A stretch of 64,000 nucleotides of DNA from Pseudomonas kairouanensis. GTDB lineage: Bacteria > Pseudomonadota > Gammaproteobacteria > Pseudomonadales > Pseudomonadaceae. The stretch spans positions 25,530 through 89,529 of the forward strand of contig NZ_QUZU01000027.1 of assembly GCF_004682055.1 (NCBI RefSeq). Direction: 5' to 3'. Position 1 is the first letter of the stretch; each line of letters begins with the position of its first letter. Positions 1 through 7,275 of the stretch are shown piece by piece. The position numbers were made by a program, and so were the translations under genes. Below the pieces are notes generated by a model. The model worked only from the letters and a program-made list of their open reading frames with translations. It did no database searches and was not told where the DNA came from.

Positions 1-1
1 G

Positions 2-850
2 GCTGCCCTGCTGGAGCTGGCCGCCGAACTGGCCGCCACACTGGCGCTGATGCCGTGCGATATCAGCAAGGCCGAGCGCGGCTACCGCCTGTACGACGCC
101 AGCAGCTACTCCCTGAGCCTGCCGGCGCCGCAGATCCACGCCGAAATGCCGCTGGACGACGCCTTTGCCGCGATCATGTGGCACCTGCTCGGCAGCAGCC
201 AACGCCTGGCTGAACAATACCGCTTCAACGGCCACTGGCGCCTGCTGCAAGACTGGGTCGACAACCTCGGCGAACTGCGTGCCCTGGTGGGCAGCCTCGG
301 CCAGGCCGCTCCACGTCAATCCACCAGCGAGCTGCGCAGTGCGCTGGACGCCCTGCTGGAAGACTGGCGCCCACTGGTGCAAGCCGGTGACGACGATGAA
401 GACATCCGCAAAGCCGCACCGGAGCAATTCGCCGAAGAACTGGAAGATGTACGCTGGGGCCTGTTCTCACTGAACGCTTCCCGCTGGCTGCTGGCCCGCA
501 CCTGGACCGCCGACCGCAATGTACGTGGCAACCGCCAGGGCGCCGCGCAAATCACCAACTGGCTGCCACGCCTGCTGGCCGACGACGCCGTGGCCCTGCA
601 ACTGCCGCGCTACCAGCAACAACCGGAAGACCTGGCCGAGCAGTTGCCGCGTATCGAACGTATCCAGGCCTGGCTGCACCATGCCCGCCATGTGGTGGAT
701 ATTCCGGAGCTGGACCGCCTCTATGGTGAGCTGAACAAGCTGGTGCAACTGGCCAACCAGCCGATCACCGACGAGTCGCTGGATGCGCGGATGCATCAGG
801 CGATTGCGGTGTATCAGAATCGCGCCTGGAAGACTTTATTGCGTCTGTGA
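2..850 (+). CDS. CYTH/CHAD inorganic triphosphatase, C-terminal part (5' truncated by window)
   Basis: The reading frame is open from the first bases of the window, so the N-terminal CYTH (triphosphate tunnel) domain is mostly missing. What is visible starts near the CYTH/CHAD junction, with the motif SKAERGYRLY, and continues into a helical CHAD domain rich in His, Arg and Asp (for example HLLGSSQRL, RWGLFSLNASRWLLARTW and HHARHVVDIPEL). Proteins of this architecture (YgiF type) hydrolyse inorganic triphosphate, and the CHAD domain is thought to bind polyphosphate. The C-terminus is intact and the gene is followed 7 bases later by a hairpin. The family call rests on motifs only. Confidence 0.75.
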   Translation, partial: AALLELAAELAATLALMPCDISKAERGYRLYDASSYSLSLPAPQIHAEMPLDDAFAAIMWHLLGSSQRLAEQYRFNGHWRLLQDWVDNLGELRALVGSLGQAAPRQSTSELRSALDALLEDWRPLVQAGDDDEDIRKAAPEQFAEELEDVRWGLFSLNASRWLLARTWTADRNVRGNRQGAAQITNWLPRLLADDAVALQLPRYQQQPEDLAEQLPRIERIQAWLHHARHVVDIPELDRLYGELNKLVQLANQPITDESLDARMHQAIAVYQNRAWKTLLRL

Positions 851-856
851 GGACGC

Positions 857-895
857 CATCGGGGGGCAAGTCGAATCGTCGCACCGCCCCCGATG
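857..895. repeat. Hairpin with the conserved GTGCGACGATTCGAC-type loop
   Basis: A 9-bp perfect stem (CATCGGGGG at 857-865, CCCCCGATG at 887-895) encloses a 21-base loop that reads GTCGAATCGTCGCAC in its centre. It lies between the convergent ends of the CHAD gene and the Lrp gene, without a T-run on either side. The same loop recurs at 6765-6807 and 52326-52347 with different stems. Confidence 0.85.
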
Positions 896-907
896 AGGCC
901 AGCACTG

Positions 908-1378
908 TCAGCGCAACACTGGCAGGCTGGTAGTGGACTTGATTTCAGAAAGCGCCACAATCGAATTGACCTCCTGAATCCCCGGCACCATCGACAACTT
1001 CTCGAAGAAGAACCGCTCGTACGCCTCGATATCCGCCGTCACGATACGCAACAGAAAGTCCACCGCCCCCATCAGCACATAGCACTCCAACACCTCCGGA
1101 AAGCCGCGAATCGCCTCGGTGAATTCCGTGAAGTTGGATCGGCCGTGGGCGTTGAGTTTTACCTCGGCAAAAATCTGCGTGTTCAGGCCGATTTTCTTGC
1201 GGTCCAGCAGCGTCACCTGGCCGCGAATCACCCCCTCCTCCTTGAGCCGCTGAATACGTCGCCAGCAGGGTGACTGGGACAGGCCCACTTGCTCGGCTAT
1301 CTGCGCACTGGACAGTGAAGCGTCCTCTTGCAGCAGGGCCAGGATGCGGCGGTCATAAGCGTCCAGCTCGCTGTGCAT
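908..1378 (-). CDS. Lrp/AsnC family transcriptional regulator
   Basis: This 156-residue protein has the standard Lrp/AsnC layout. An N-terminal helix-turn-helix (about residues 8-55, DRRILALLQEDASLSSAQIAEQ followed by the recognition helix SQSPCWRRIQRL) precedes a C-terminal ligand-binding RAM domain (about 65-150, with the VLECYVLMGAVDFLLRI core). Members sense amino acids and usually control a neighbouring gene. It is divergent from the small ACT-like gene at 1504, so the 125-base intergenic region is a likely shared operator. The target is not evident; Lrp, BkdR and DadR all share this architecture. Confidence 0.93.
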   Translation of the reverse strand: MHSELDAYDRRILALLQEDASLSSAQIAEQVGLSQSPCWRRIQRLKEEGVIRGQVTLLDRKKIGLNTQIFAEVKLNAHGRSNFTEFTEAIRGFPEVLECYVLMGAVDFLLRIVTADIEAYERFFFEKLSMVPGIQEVNSIVALSEIKSTTSLPVLR

Positions 1379-1390
1379 AAAAATACCCTT

Positions 1391-1450
1391 AATAGCTATT
1401 ACGTCAGATTGTTTGATTCGATAAAGCGTGATTAAGGCCTATCTTAGATA
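1391..1450. promoter_or_regulatory. Palindromes in the Lrp/ACT-like divergent promoter region
   Basis: The A+T-rich intergenic region contains the perfect palindrome AATAGCTATT (1391-1400) and the hyphenated palindrome TATCT-T-AGATA (1440-1450). They lie between two divergent genes, one of which encodes an Lrp-type protein. They are candidate binding sites for that regulator, by position only; no consensus match is claimed. Confidence 0.35.
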
Positions 1451-1503
1451 AGAAATCTCCGCTGACGAATGTAAAAATTCCCCATCGAATCCGGAGACTT
1501 CCC

Positions 1504-1842
1504 ATGCATGCCGTCGAAACCAACCCGTCTGTGACCCGCGTCGACGCGTGGGCCGTCAACAGCGCCCATTGCCAGGCACATTACCGAATCGTCGCCGAAG
1601 CCGAGCCGGATGTGTTGTGCCGGGTGCTCAACTATTTCGCCCTGCAGTTTCTTACCCCGCAACAGGTCACAGTGAACCGCGAGCAAGACCTGCTGAGCAT
1701 CGATATCGTGATGGACGGCCTGAGCTGGCACCGTGCCCAAGTGATCGGTGAAAAAATTCGAAACCTGATCAGCGTGTGCTCCCTGGATATATGGCCGGCT
1801 GACTGCGCAAGGCCGGAAGCGGTGGTGGCCATCGCCCAGTAA
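1504..1842 (+). CDS. Small ACT-like (IlvM-like) protein
   Basis: The 112-residue product has one recognisable segment (about residues 22-100). Its spacing of hydrophobic residues (HYRIVAEAEPDVLCRVLNYF, LLSIDIVMDGL, AQVIGEKIRNLISVCSLDI) resembles the beta-alpha-beta-beta-alpha-beta ACT fold of acetolactate synthase small subunits such as IlvM. No large ilv subunit gene lies nearby, so it is probably a free-standing amino acid-binding or protein-binding module. It is divergent from an Lrp-type regulator gene, which suggests a sensor/regulator pair. A Shine-Dalgarno-like CGGAG lies 11 bases upstream of the start. The function is unknown. Confidence 0.8.
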   Translation: MHAVETNPSVTRVDAWAVNSAHCQAHYRIVAEAEPDVLCRVLNYFALQFLTPQQVTVNREQDLLSIDIVMDGLSWHRAQVIGEKIRNLISVCSLDIWPADCARPEAVVAIAQ

Positions 1843-1860
1843 AAAACTGCAATACACCCT

Positions 1861-1924
1861 GGAAGGAGAATATCCAGAGGCTGACTAGCCTGGGATTACC
1901 TCTGGCCCCTCCCAGGAAACCTTG
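1861..1924 (+). promoter_or_regulatory. Candidate H-type pseudoknot over the ribosome binding site of the GspE-like gene
   Basis: Two perfect 7-bp stems interleave. CCAGAGG (1874-1880) pairs with CCTCTGG (1899-1905), and CCTGGGA (1889-1895) pairs with TCCCAGG (1910-1916). The left arm of each falls in the loop of the other, giving loops of 8, 3 and 4 bases, as in an H-type pseudoknot or two mutually exclusive hairpins. The second stem covers the AGG of the Shine-Dalgarno sequence in front of ATG 1925. A stronger SD-like GGAAGGAG (1861-1868) stands upstream without an ATG and could be a ribosome standby site. Confidence 0.6.
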
Positions 1925-3604
1925 ATGTCCATTGATCAAAGATTGGAATTGCAGCCGTTGTTGGCAGCCTTGGTCGACGCAGGCTTAGTCACCCCTGAAG
2001 TAGAGAAACGCTTGTCTGCGCTGCCGATGAGCGCCGCCCAACACCCATTGGAATGCATCGCCGCCCAAGGCCCTTGCCTGGAAGTACTGACGCAATGGCT
2101 GGCGCGCCATGTCGGGCAGCCTTATCTGCGCATTGATCCGTTGAAGATCGACGTGGCGATGGTGGTCCCCCTGATGTCACACGCATTTGCCCAACGTCAC
2201 GCCATCCTGGCAGTGGCGGTGGACGCGCACACCGTCACCATCGCCAGTGCCCAGCCGTACCTCTGTGGCTGGGAGGCCGGCTTGGCGCAAGTGCTCAAGC
2301 GCTCGATCAAGCGCGTGGTGGCCAACCCCCTGGAGATTCGGCGCTATACCGACGAGTTTTACCGGCTGGCGAAATCGGTCAGCGGGGCCGACCAGAAGAT
2401 CGCGGCGCCTGGCCATTCCGAACTGCTCACCCTTGGCGCCAGCGACCAGGAGCCCGACGCCAACGACGCACATATCGTCAATATCGTGGATTGGCTGTTG
2501 CAGTACGCCTTCGGCCAGCGGGCCAGTGATATTCATCTAGAACCATGTCGCGAGCACGGCCGTGTGCGCTTTCGCATCGATGGGCTGTTGCATGATGTCT
2601 ACCAGTTTCCACCTCAGGTGACGGTGGCGGTGGTCAGTCGCCTCAAAAGCCTGGCGCAGATGAACGTGGCCGAGAAACGCAAACCCCAGGACGGCCGGGT
2701 CAAGACCCACAGCCCGGCGGGCGGGCAGGTAGAGTTGCGTCTTTCCACCTTGCCCACGGTATTCGGCGAAAAGCTGGTGATGCGGATTTTCGATCCCCAG
2801 GTGTTGCTCAAGGGCTTCGACCAATTGGGCTTGTCCAAGGATGACCAACGGCGCTGGCACAGCATGACAAGCCAGGCCAACGGCATCGTCCTGGTCACCG
2901 GCCCGACCGGTTCGGGCAAGACCAGCACGCTCTACACCACCCTCAGGCAGTTGGCGACCCGTGAAGTGAACCTGTGCACCGTGGAAGATCCCATCGAGAT
3001 GGTGGAGCCGGCGTTCAACCAGATGCAGGTGCAGCACAATATCGACCTGACCTTCGCCAGCGGCATCCGCGCCCTGCTGCGCCAGGACCCGGACATCATC
3101 ATGATCGGCGAGATCCGCGACCAGGAAACCGCCGAAATGGCGATTCAGGCCGCATTGACCGGGCACCTGGTGCTCTCGACCCTGCACACCAACGATGCGC
3201 CGAGTGCCATCAGCCGTTTACAGGAATTGGGGATTGCTCACTATTTGATCAAAGCTACGCTTATAGGGGTGATGGCGCAGCGCTTGGTACGGGTGTTATG
3301 CCCCCAGTGCAAGCGCGCGACAGATACAACCTTTGAGCCCACCGGATGTGCAGACTGCCGAAACAGCGGCTATCAGGGGCGCGCCGGAGTCTACGAGATA
3401 ATGCTCATGGACGAACCCCTCAAGGCGCTGATCACACCGGCGGCGGACGTACAGGCCTTGCGCCGGGCTGCCATTGCCCAAGGCATGTGCAGCCTGCGAG
3501 AGGCCGCACGGCAGAAAGTCGATGCCGGGTTGACCACAATGGCGGAAGTCTTGCGGGTAACGCCTGGAGATTCAGAAACAAATGCTTTTATTGTCAGGGC
3601 GTGA
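1925..3604 (+). CDS. Orphan GspE/PilB-type secretion ATPase
   Basis: This 559-residue AAA-type ATPase has the complete type II secretion / type IV pilus motor layout. An N-terminal MshEN-like domain (about 10-145) is followed by the N2 domain and then the catalytic core: Walker A GPTGSGKT (326-333), Asp box VEDPIE (353-358), Walker B IIMIGEIRD (391-399) and His box GHLVLSTLHTND (413-424). A four-cysteine zinc site is present (C459, C462, C475, C478) with a short connecting loop. ATP hydrolysis by a hexamer would drive pseudopilus or pilus assembly at the inner membrane. No other secretion or pilus gene is nearby, so partners must be encoded elsewhere. ATG 1925 is preferred over the preceding TTG because it fits the SD spacing. 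Confidence 0.92.
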   Translation: MSIDQRLELQPLLAALVDAGLVTPEVEKRLSALPMSAAQHPLECIAAQGPCLEVLTQWLARHVGQPYLRIDPLKIDVAMVVPLMSHAFAQRHAILAVAVDAHTVTIASAQPYLCGWEAGLAQVLKRSIKRVVANPLEIRRYTDEFYRLAKSVSGADQKIAAPGHSELLTLGASDQEPDANDAHIVNIVDWLLQYAFGQRASDIHLEPCREHGRVRFRIDGLLHDVYQFPPQVTVAVVSRLKSLAQMNVAEKRKPQDGRVKTHSPAGGQVELRLSTLPTVFGEKLVMRIFDPQVLLKGFDQLGLSKDDQRRWHSMTSQANGIVLVTGPTGSGKTSTLYTTLRQLATREVNLCTVEDPIEMVEPAFNQMQVQHNIDLTFASGIRALLRQDPDIIMIGEIRDQETAEMAIQAALTGHLVLSTLHTNDAPSAISRLQELGIAHYLIKATLIGVMAQRLVRVLCPQCKRATDTTFEPTGCADCRNSGYQGRAGVYEIMLMDEPLKALITPAADVQALRRAAIAQGMCSLREAARQKVDAGLTTMAEVLRVTPGDSETNAFIVRA

Positions 3605-3677
3605 ATCCGTCCTTATCCGTGACAAGACCGTTACAATCGGCCGTCGTTTTACTGACACCATCAGATAGGGAATCGTT

Positions 3678-4598
3678 ATGCAGATCGGAACCGTACTGCT
3701 TCTTTTCGTGGGTTTGGCCGTGGCCATCCTGTTCATGGGCTTCAAGGTGGTGCCCCAGGGCTACCAGTGGACCGTCGAGCGCTTCGGCCGCTACACCAAC
3801 ACCCTCAAGCCCGGCCTGAACATCATCATTCCGGTCATGGACCGTATCGGTCGCAAGATCAACGTGATGGAAAGCGTGCTGGATATCCCGCCGCAGGAAG
3901 TGATCACCGCCGACAACGCCACCGTACAGATCGACGCCGTGTGCTTCTTCCAGGTGGTCAACACCGCCCAGGCCGCCTACGAGGTCAACAACCTCGAACA
4001 TGCCATTCGTAACTTGCTGCAAACCAATATCCGTACCGTCCTCGGCTCCATGGAACTCGATGCCATGCTCAGCCAACGTGACGGCATCAACGAAAAACTG
4101 CTGAAAACCGTGGACGAAGCCACCGCGCCTTGGGGCATCAAGATCACCCGTATCGAGATCAAGGACATCAGCCCGCCTGCAGACCTGATGGCCGCCATGT
4201 CCGGCCAGATGAAAGCCGAACGGATCAAGCGCGCACAAATCCTCGAAGCCGAAGGCCTGCGCGCATCGGCGATCCTGACTGCAGAAGGCAAGAAGCAGGC
4301 CCAGATCCTTGAGGCCGAAGGTAGCCGCCAGGCTGCATTCCTTGAATCCGAAGCCCGTGAACGTCAAGCCGAAGCTGAGGCCCGCGCAACACAGGTGGTC
4401 TCGGAAGCGATCGCGTCGGGCAACGTGCAGGCGGTCAACTATTTCGTTGCGCAAAAATACATCGATGCACTGGGCAAGCTGGCTTCGGCCAACAACAGCA
4501 AAGTGATCCTGATGCCGCTGGAAGCCAGCCAGGTAATCGGTGCGGTCGGCGGTATCGGCGAGATCGTCAAGGCCACCTTCGACAGCAAGAAAGGCTGA
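3678..4598 (+). CDS. SPFH/stomatin-like membrane protein (QmcA type)
   Basis: The 306-residue protein starts with a single membrane anchor (residues 5-22, LLLFVGLAVAILFMGF). An SPFH/prohibitin-homology domain follows (KVVPQGYQWTVERFGRYTNT onward, about 25-190), then a long Ala/Glu/Arg-rich coiled coil (about 190-250). Such proteins form large cage-like oligomers in the inner membrane and modulate membrane proteases and microdomains. The gene is followed four bases after its stop by an NfeD gene, the usual SPFH-NfeD pairing, which supports the call. The ATG has AGATAGGGAATCGTT upstream as ribosome-binding region. Confidence 0.93.
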   Translation: MQIGTVLLLFVGLAVAILFMGFKVVPQGYQWTVERFGRYTNTLKPGLNIIIPVMDRIGRKINVMESVLDIPPQEVITADNATVQIDAVCFFQVVNTAQAAYEVNNLEHAIRNLLQTNIRTVLGSMELDAMLSQRDGINEKLLKTVDEATAPWGIKITRIEIKDISPPADLMAAMSGQMKAERIKRAQILEAEGLRASAILTAEGKKQAQILEAEGSRQAAFLESEARERQAEAEARATQVVSEAIASGNVQAVNYFVAQKYIDALGKLASANNSKVILMPLEASQVIGAVGGIGEIVKATFDSKKG

Positions 4599-4602
4599 AG
4601 CC

Positions 4603-5049
4603 ATGTGGGACTTCCTGCAGCACCTGTCGTTCTGGGATTGGCTGGCACTGGGTACGGTGCTGTTGATTCTTGAGGTATTCGGTGCCGGCGGCTACCTGCT
4701 GTGGATGGGTATTGCCGCAGCAGCCGTGGGCGTGATCAAGTTTCTGGTACCGCCGCTGGGGCTGGAATGGCAACTGCTGCTATTTGCCGTGTTGTCGATA
4801 ATGACGGCAGTGTACTGGTGGAAGCGCCAGCGCAGCAGTGCCAAGGCCAGTGACCAGCCGGGGCTTAACGAACGAGGGTCCGAATTGATTGGTTGCACCT
4901 TTGTAGTGCATCAAGCCATTGTGGATGGGCGGGGCAAGGTAAAAGTCGGTGACGGGGTGTGGATGGTTACCGGCCCCGACAGCCCTGTAGGCGCTCAAGT
5001 ACGGGTGATTGGGCAGAACGGCGTGGTGTTGACGGTTGAAACTGTTTAG
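4603..5049 (+). CDS. NfeD family membrane protein
   Basis: The 148-residue product has hydrophobic segments at about 12-30, 33-52 and 55-72 and a C-terminal soluble OB-fold (about 85-148, with GSELIGCTFVVHQAIVDGRGKVKVGDGVW). This is the short NfeD form without the serine protease domain. The family partners with stomatin-like SPFH proteins, and this gene begins four bases after the upstream SPFH stop codon, so the two are almost certainly co-translated and act together in the membrane. ATG 4603 is chosen because earlier in-frame starts lie inside the SPFH gene. Confidence 0.92.
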   Translation: MWDFLQHLSFWDWLALGTVLLILEVFGAGGYLLWMGIAAAAVGVIKFLVPPLGLEWQLLLFAVLSIMTAVYWWKRQRSSAKASDQPGLNERGSELIGCTFVVHQAIVDGRGKVKVGDGVWMVTGPDSPVGAQVRVIGQNGVVLTVETV

Positions 5050-5118
5050 TCAGTGATGGAACTCGGCTGGGCTAACTACAATCATAAAGTACAGATCACC
5101 CAACCGGAGTCACCCATC

Positions 5119-5433
5119 ATGCGTCTTAAATATGCTGTCGCAACCCTTGCTGTGCTTTCCCTTCCTGTCGGTTCAGCGATGGCCGACAGTTTCTGGCGCA
5201 ATGTCATCTCGTCGGGGGCCACCACTGGCTCGACGTACCTGACGTTCAAGGACCACAAGCTGGTGGTTGCCGCACAAGACGACGCCGGCAGCTTCGTTGC
5301 CAGCGACGGCGGTATCCGCGGCCCATACCTGGAAGCCGCCATGCAGAAAGTCCGCGCCGAGAACCCTGGCCTGCAAGCCACGGACATGGAGCTGGCCAAC
5401 GCTATCCTGGCGAAAAACGCTGTTACCGAGTGA
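5119..5433 (+). CDS. DUF2388 secreted protein
   Basis: This is a 104-residue protein with a clear signal peptide (residues 1-22, ending SAMA before DSFW). The mature part matches the Pseudomonas DUF2388 family pattern (SFWRNVISSGATTGSTYLTF, then KLVVAAQDDAGSFVASDGGIRGPYLEAA). It is expected in the periplasm or envelope. No enzymatic motif is visible and the function is unknown. ATG 5119 is preferred over upstream in-frame starts because it gives the signal peptide directly after CCGGAG. The gene stands alone and is closed by a strong terminator at 5450-5477. Confidence 0.88.
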   Translation: MRLKYAVATLAVLSLPVGSAMADSFWRNVISSGATTGSTYLTFKDHKLVVAAQDDAGSFVASDGGIRGPYLEAAMQKVRAENPGLQATDMELANAILAKNAVTE

Positions 5434-5449
5434 TTCCAATGCTCTGAAG

Positions 5450-5477
5450 AATGCCGCTTTTCGAAGCGGCATTTTTT
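5450..5477 (+). terminator. Rho-independent terminator of the DUF2388 gene
   Basis: A 10-bp perfect stem AATGCCGCTT / AAGCGGCATT with a TTCG tetraloop is followed by a run of T, 17 bases after the DUF2388 stop codon. It separates this gene from the aminotransferase gene downstream. Confidence 0.93.
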
Positions 5478-5597
5478 TGTCCAAAGCATGACGATTCATT
5501 CACGGGTGACAGGCTATATTCAGTCGGGCCGTGCAACCATGCCGGTAATGATCTGCCTCTTACTCATCGCCCATCTGAAACGGATGCCATCGTCGTC

Positions 5598-6740
5598 ATG
5601 AGCCAACTGCCCTTCCTGCCGTTCTCCAAACCCACCATTGATGAAGCCACCATTGCGGCGGTTGGCGATGTACTGCGCTCAGGCTGGATCACCAGCGGCC
5701 CAAAAGTGCAGGCATTCGAAGCGCAGTTGTCGGCCTATTTTGGCGGACGTCCGGTACGCACATTCAACTCGGGCACTTGCACCATGGAGATTGCCCTGCG
5801 CATCGCCGGTATCGGCCCTGGCGATGAGGTCATCACCACGCCGATCTCATGGGTTGCAACGGCCAACGTGATCCTGGAAGTCGGCGCCACGCCGGTGTTT
5901 GCCGATATCGACCCGATCACCCGCAATATCGACCTGGCCCAGGTGGAGGCGGCAATCACCCCACGCACCAAGGCAATCATCCCGGTGTACCTGGCTGGCC
6001 TGCCCCTGGACATGCCGATGCTTTACGCACTGGCCAACAAGTACAACCTGCGCATCATCGAGGACGCTGCCCAGGCGCTGGGCTCCAGCTGGGATGGCGA
6101 GCGCATCGGCGCCACGGGGGACTTCGTGTCCTTCAGCTTCCAGGCCAACAAGAACATCACCTCCTCCGAAGGCGGTTGCCTGGTGCTGAACAACGCTGAA
6201 GAAGCACGACTGGCGGAAAAATACCGCCTGCAAGGCGTGACCCGTACCGGCTTCGATGGCCTGGATGTGGATGTACTGGGTGGCAAGTTCAACATGACGG
6301 ACATCGCCGCCGCCATTGGCCTGGGGCAATTTGCTCATATCGAAAAGATCACCGCCCATCGCCAGAACCTGGCGCGGCATTACTTCAAATGCTTCGGCGC
6401 TGACTTTGAAGCGCATTACGGCGCGCAACTACCTCCAGCCGATTTCGAAAACAGCAACTGGCACCTGTTCCAACTGGTTCTGCCGGAGCGTACAGACGGC
6501 CTGCCCGCCCGCGCCACGTTCATGGAACAGATGCATGCCCACGGAGTAGGGATTGGCTATCACTACCCGCCGATCCACCTGCTGAGCCTTTATCGGGCAC
6601 AAGGGTTCAAGGAAGGCATGTTCCCGGTGGCGGAAAAGGTGGGGCGCTTGATTGTGTCGTTGCCGATGTTTACGGCGATGACGGAGGCGGATGTGGAGCG
6701 GTCGGTGGCAGCCGTGAAAGCAGTGCTGAAAGTGAGCTGA
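5598..6740 (+). CDS. DegT/DnrJ/EryC1/StrS family PLP aminotransferase
   Basis: The 380-residue protein carries the hallmarks of sugar aminotransferases of the DegT/ArnB class. These are the opening FSKPTIDEATIAAVGDVLRSGW, the cofactor-pocket Asp in IIEDAAQALG (D156), and the Schiff-base lysine in SFQANKNITSSEGG (K185). Members transfer an amino group from glutamate to a nucleotide-linked ketosugar. No sugar-nucleotide or LPS genes flank it, so the substrate cannot be inferred from context. ATG 5598 gives the usual family N-terminus; the open frame extends upstream into the terminator region and is not expected to be used. Confidence 0.93.
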   Translation: MSQLPFLPFSKPTIDEATIAAVGDVLRSGWITSGPKVQAFEAQLSAYFGGRPVRTFNSGTCTMEIALRIAGIGPGDEVITTPISWVATANVILEVGATPVFADIDPITRNIDLAQVEAAITPRTKAIIPVYLAGLPLDMPMLYALANKYNLRIIEDAAQALGSSWDGERIGATGDFVSFSFQANKNITSSEGGCLVLNNAEEARLAEKYRLQGVTRTGFDGLDVDVLGGKFNMTDIAAAIGLGQFAHIEKITAHRQNLARHYFKCFGADFEAHYGAQLPPADFENSNWHLFQLVLPERTDGLPARATFMEQMHAHGVGIGYHYPPIHLLSLYRAQGFKEGMFPVAEKVGRLIVSLPMFTAMTEADVERSVAAVKAVLKVS

Positions 6741-6764
6741 ATACTGAAGCCTGACACCGTTGAA

Positions 6765-6807
6765 TGTGGGAGCGAGCAAGTCGAATCGTCGCACCGCCGC
6801 TCCCACA
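6765..6807. repeat. REP-like hairpin with conserved GTCGAATCGTCGCAC loop
   Basis: A 10-bp perfect stem (TGTGGGAGCG at 6765-6774, CGCTCCCACA at 6798-6807) encloses a 23-base loop containing GCAAGTCGAATCGTCGCACC. The stem is of REP type while the loop is the same as at 857-895. It lies between the convergent aminotransferase and gcvH genes. Confidence 0.85.
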
Positions 6808-6835
6808 CAAACCCACTTTCACATGAGCGCTGTGT

Positions 6836-7222
6836 TTATTCGCCGATGGCGGCTTTGTAGCCAGCAGCATCCAGCAGCTTGGCCAGATCGCCTTCAGCAT
6901 TGCTTGGCTTGAGCTTGAAGATCCACGCGCTGTAAGGCTCGGAATTCAACGACTCAGGGCTATCGGCCAGTTCTTCATTGACCGCAATCACTTCACCGGC
7001 AACCGGCGAGTAGATATCCGAAGCGGCTTTCACAGATTCCACGACGCCCGCAGTATCGCCAGCGGCAAATACCTTGCCCACTTCTGCCAACTCAACAAAC
7101 ACCACATCACCCAACGCTTCCTGGGCGTGGTCGGAGATACCGACGGTCACGCTGCCGTCAGCTTCCAGACGGGCCCATTCATGACTCTCGGCAAAACGCA
7201 GGTCGGCCGGGATATTGCTCAT
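6836..7222 (-). CDS. gcvH: Glycine cleavage system H protein
   Basis: The 128-residue lipoyl carrier has the family motif VVESVKAASDIYSPVAGEV with the lipoylated lysine at K65. It shuttles the aminomethyl group between P, T and L proteins in glycine cleavage. Start ATG 7222 gives the usual MSNIPADLRFAESHEW N-terminus; an in-frame ATG five codons upstream is less likely. It lies 53 bases downstream of gcvT on the same strand, so the two are probably co-transcribed. The gcvP gene that often follows is absent here. Confidence 0.97.
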   Translation of the reverse strand: MSNIPADLRFAESHEWARLEADGSVTVGISDHAQEALGDVVFVELAEVGKVFAAGDTAGVVESVKAASDIYSPVAGEVIAVNEELADSPESLNSEPYSAWIFKLKPSNAEGDLAKLLDAAGYKAAIGE

Positions 7223-7275
7223 AGTCTGTGTCCTCAAGAAATAATGTCAGCGGCCTTTGGCCTGCCGGAAATAGG

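Noticed and set aside
1874..1916. preQ1-I riboswitch identity for the pseudoknot
   Set aside because: AGAGG...CCTCT and CTAGC resemble pieces of preQ1-I, but the A-rich third loop and the characteristic 3' pairing are missing, so only a generic pseudoknot is claimed.
1881..1925. A 14-codon CTG-initiated leader peptide overlapping the GspE-like start (TGATG)
   Set aside because: CTG is a rare start and the spacing from GGAAGGAG is about 12 bases; the coding evidence is too weak.
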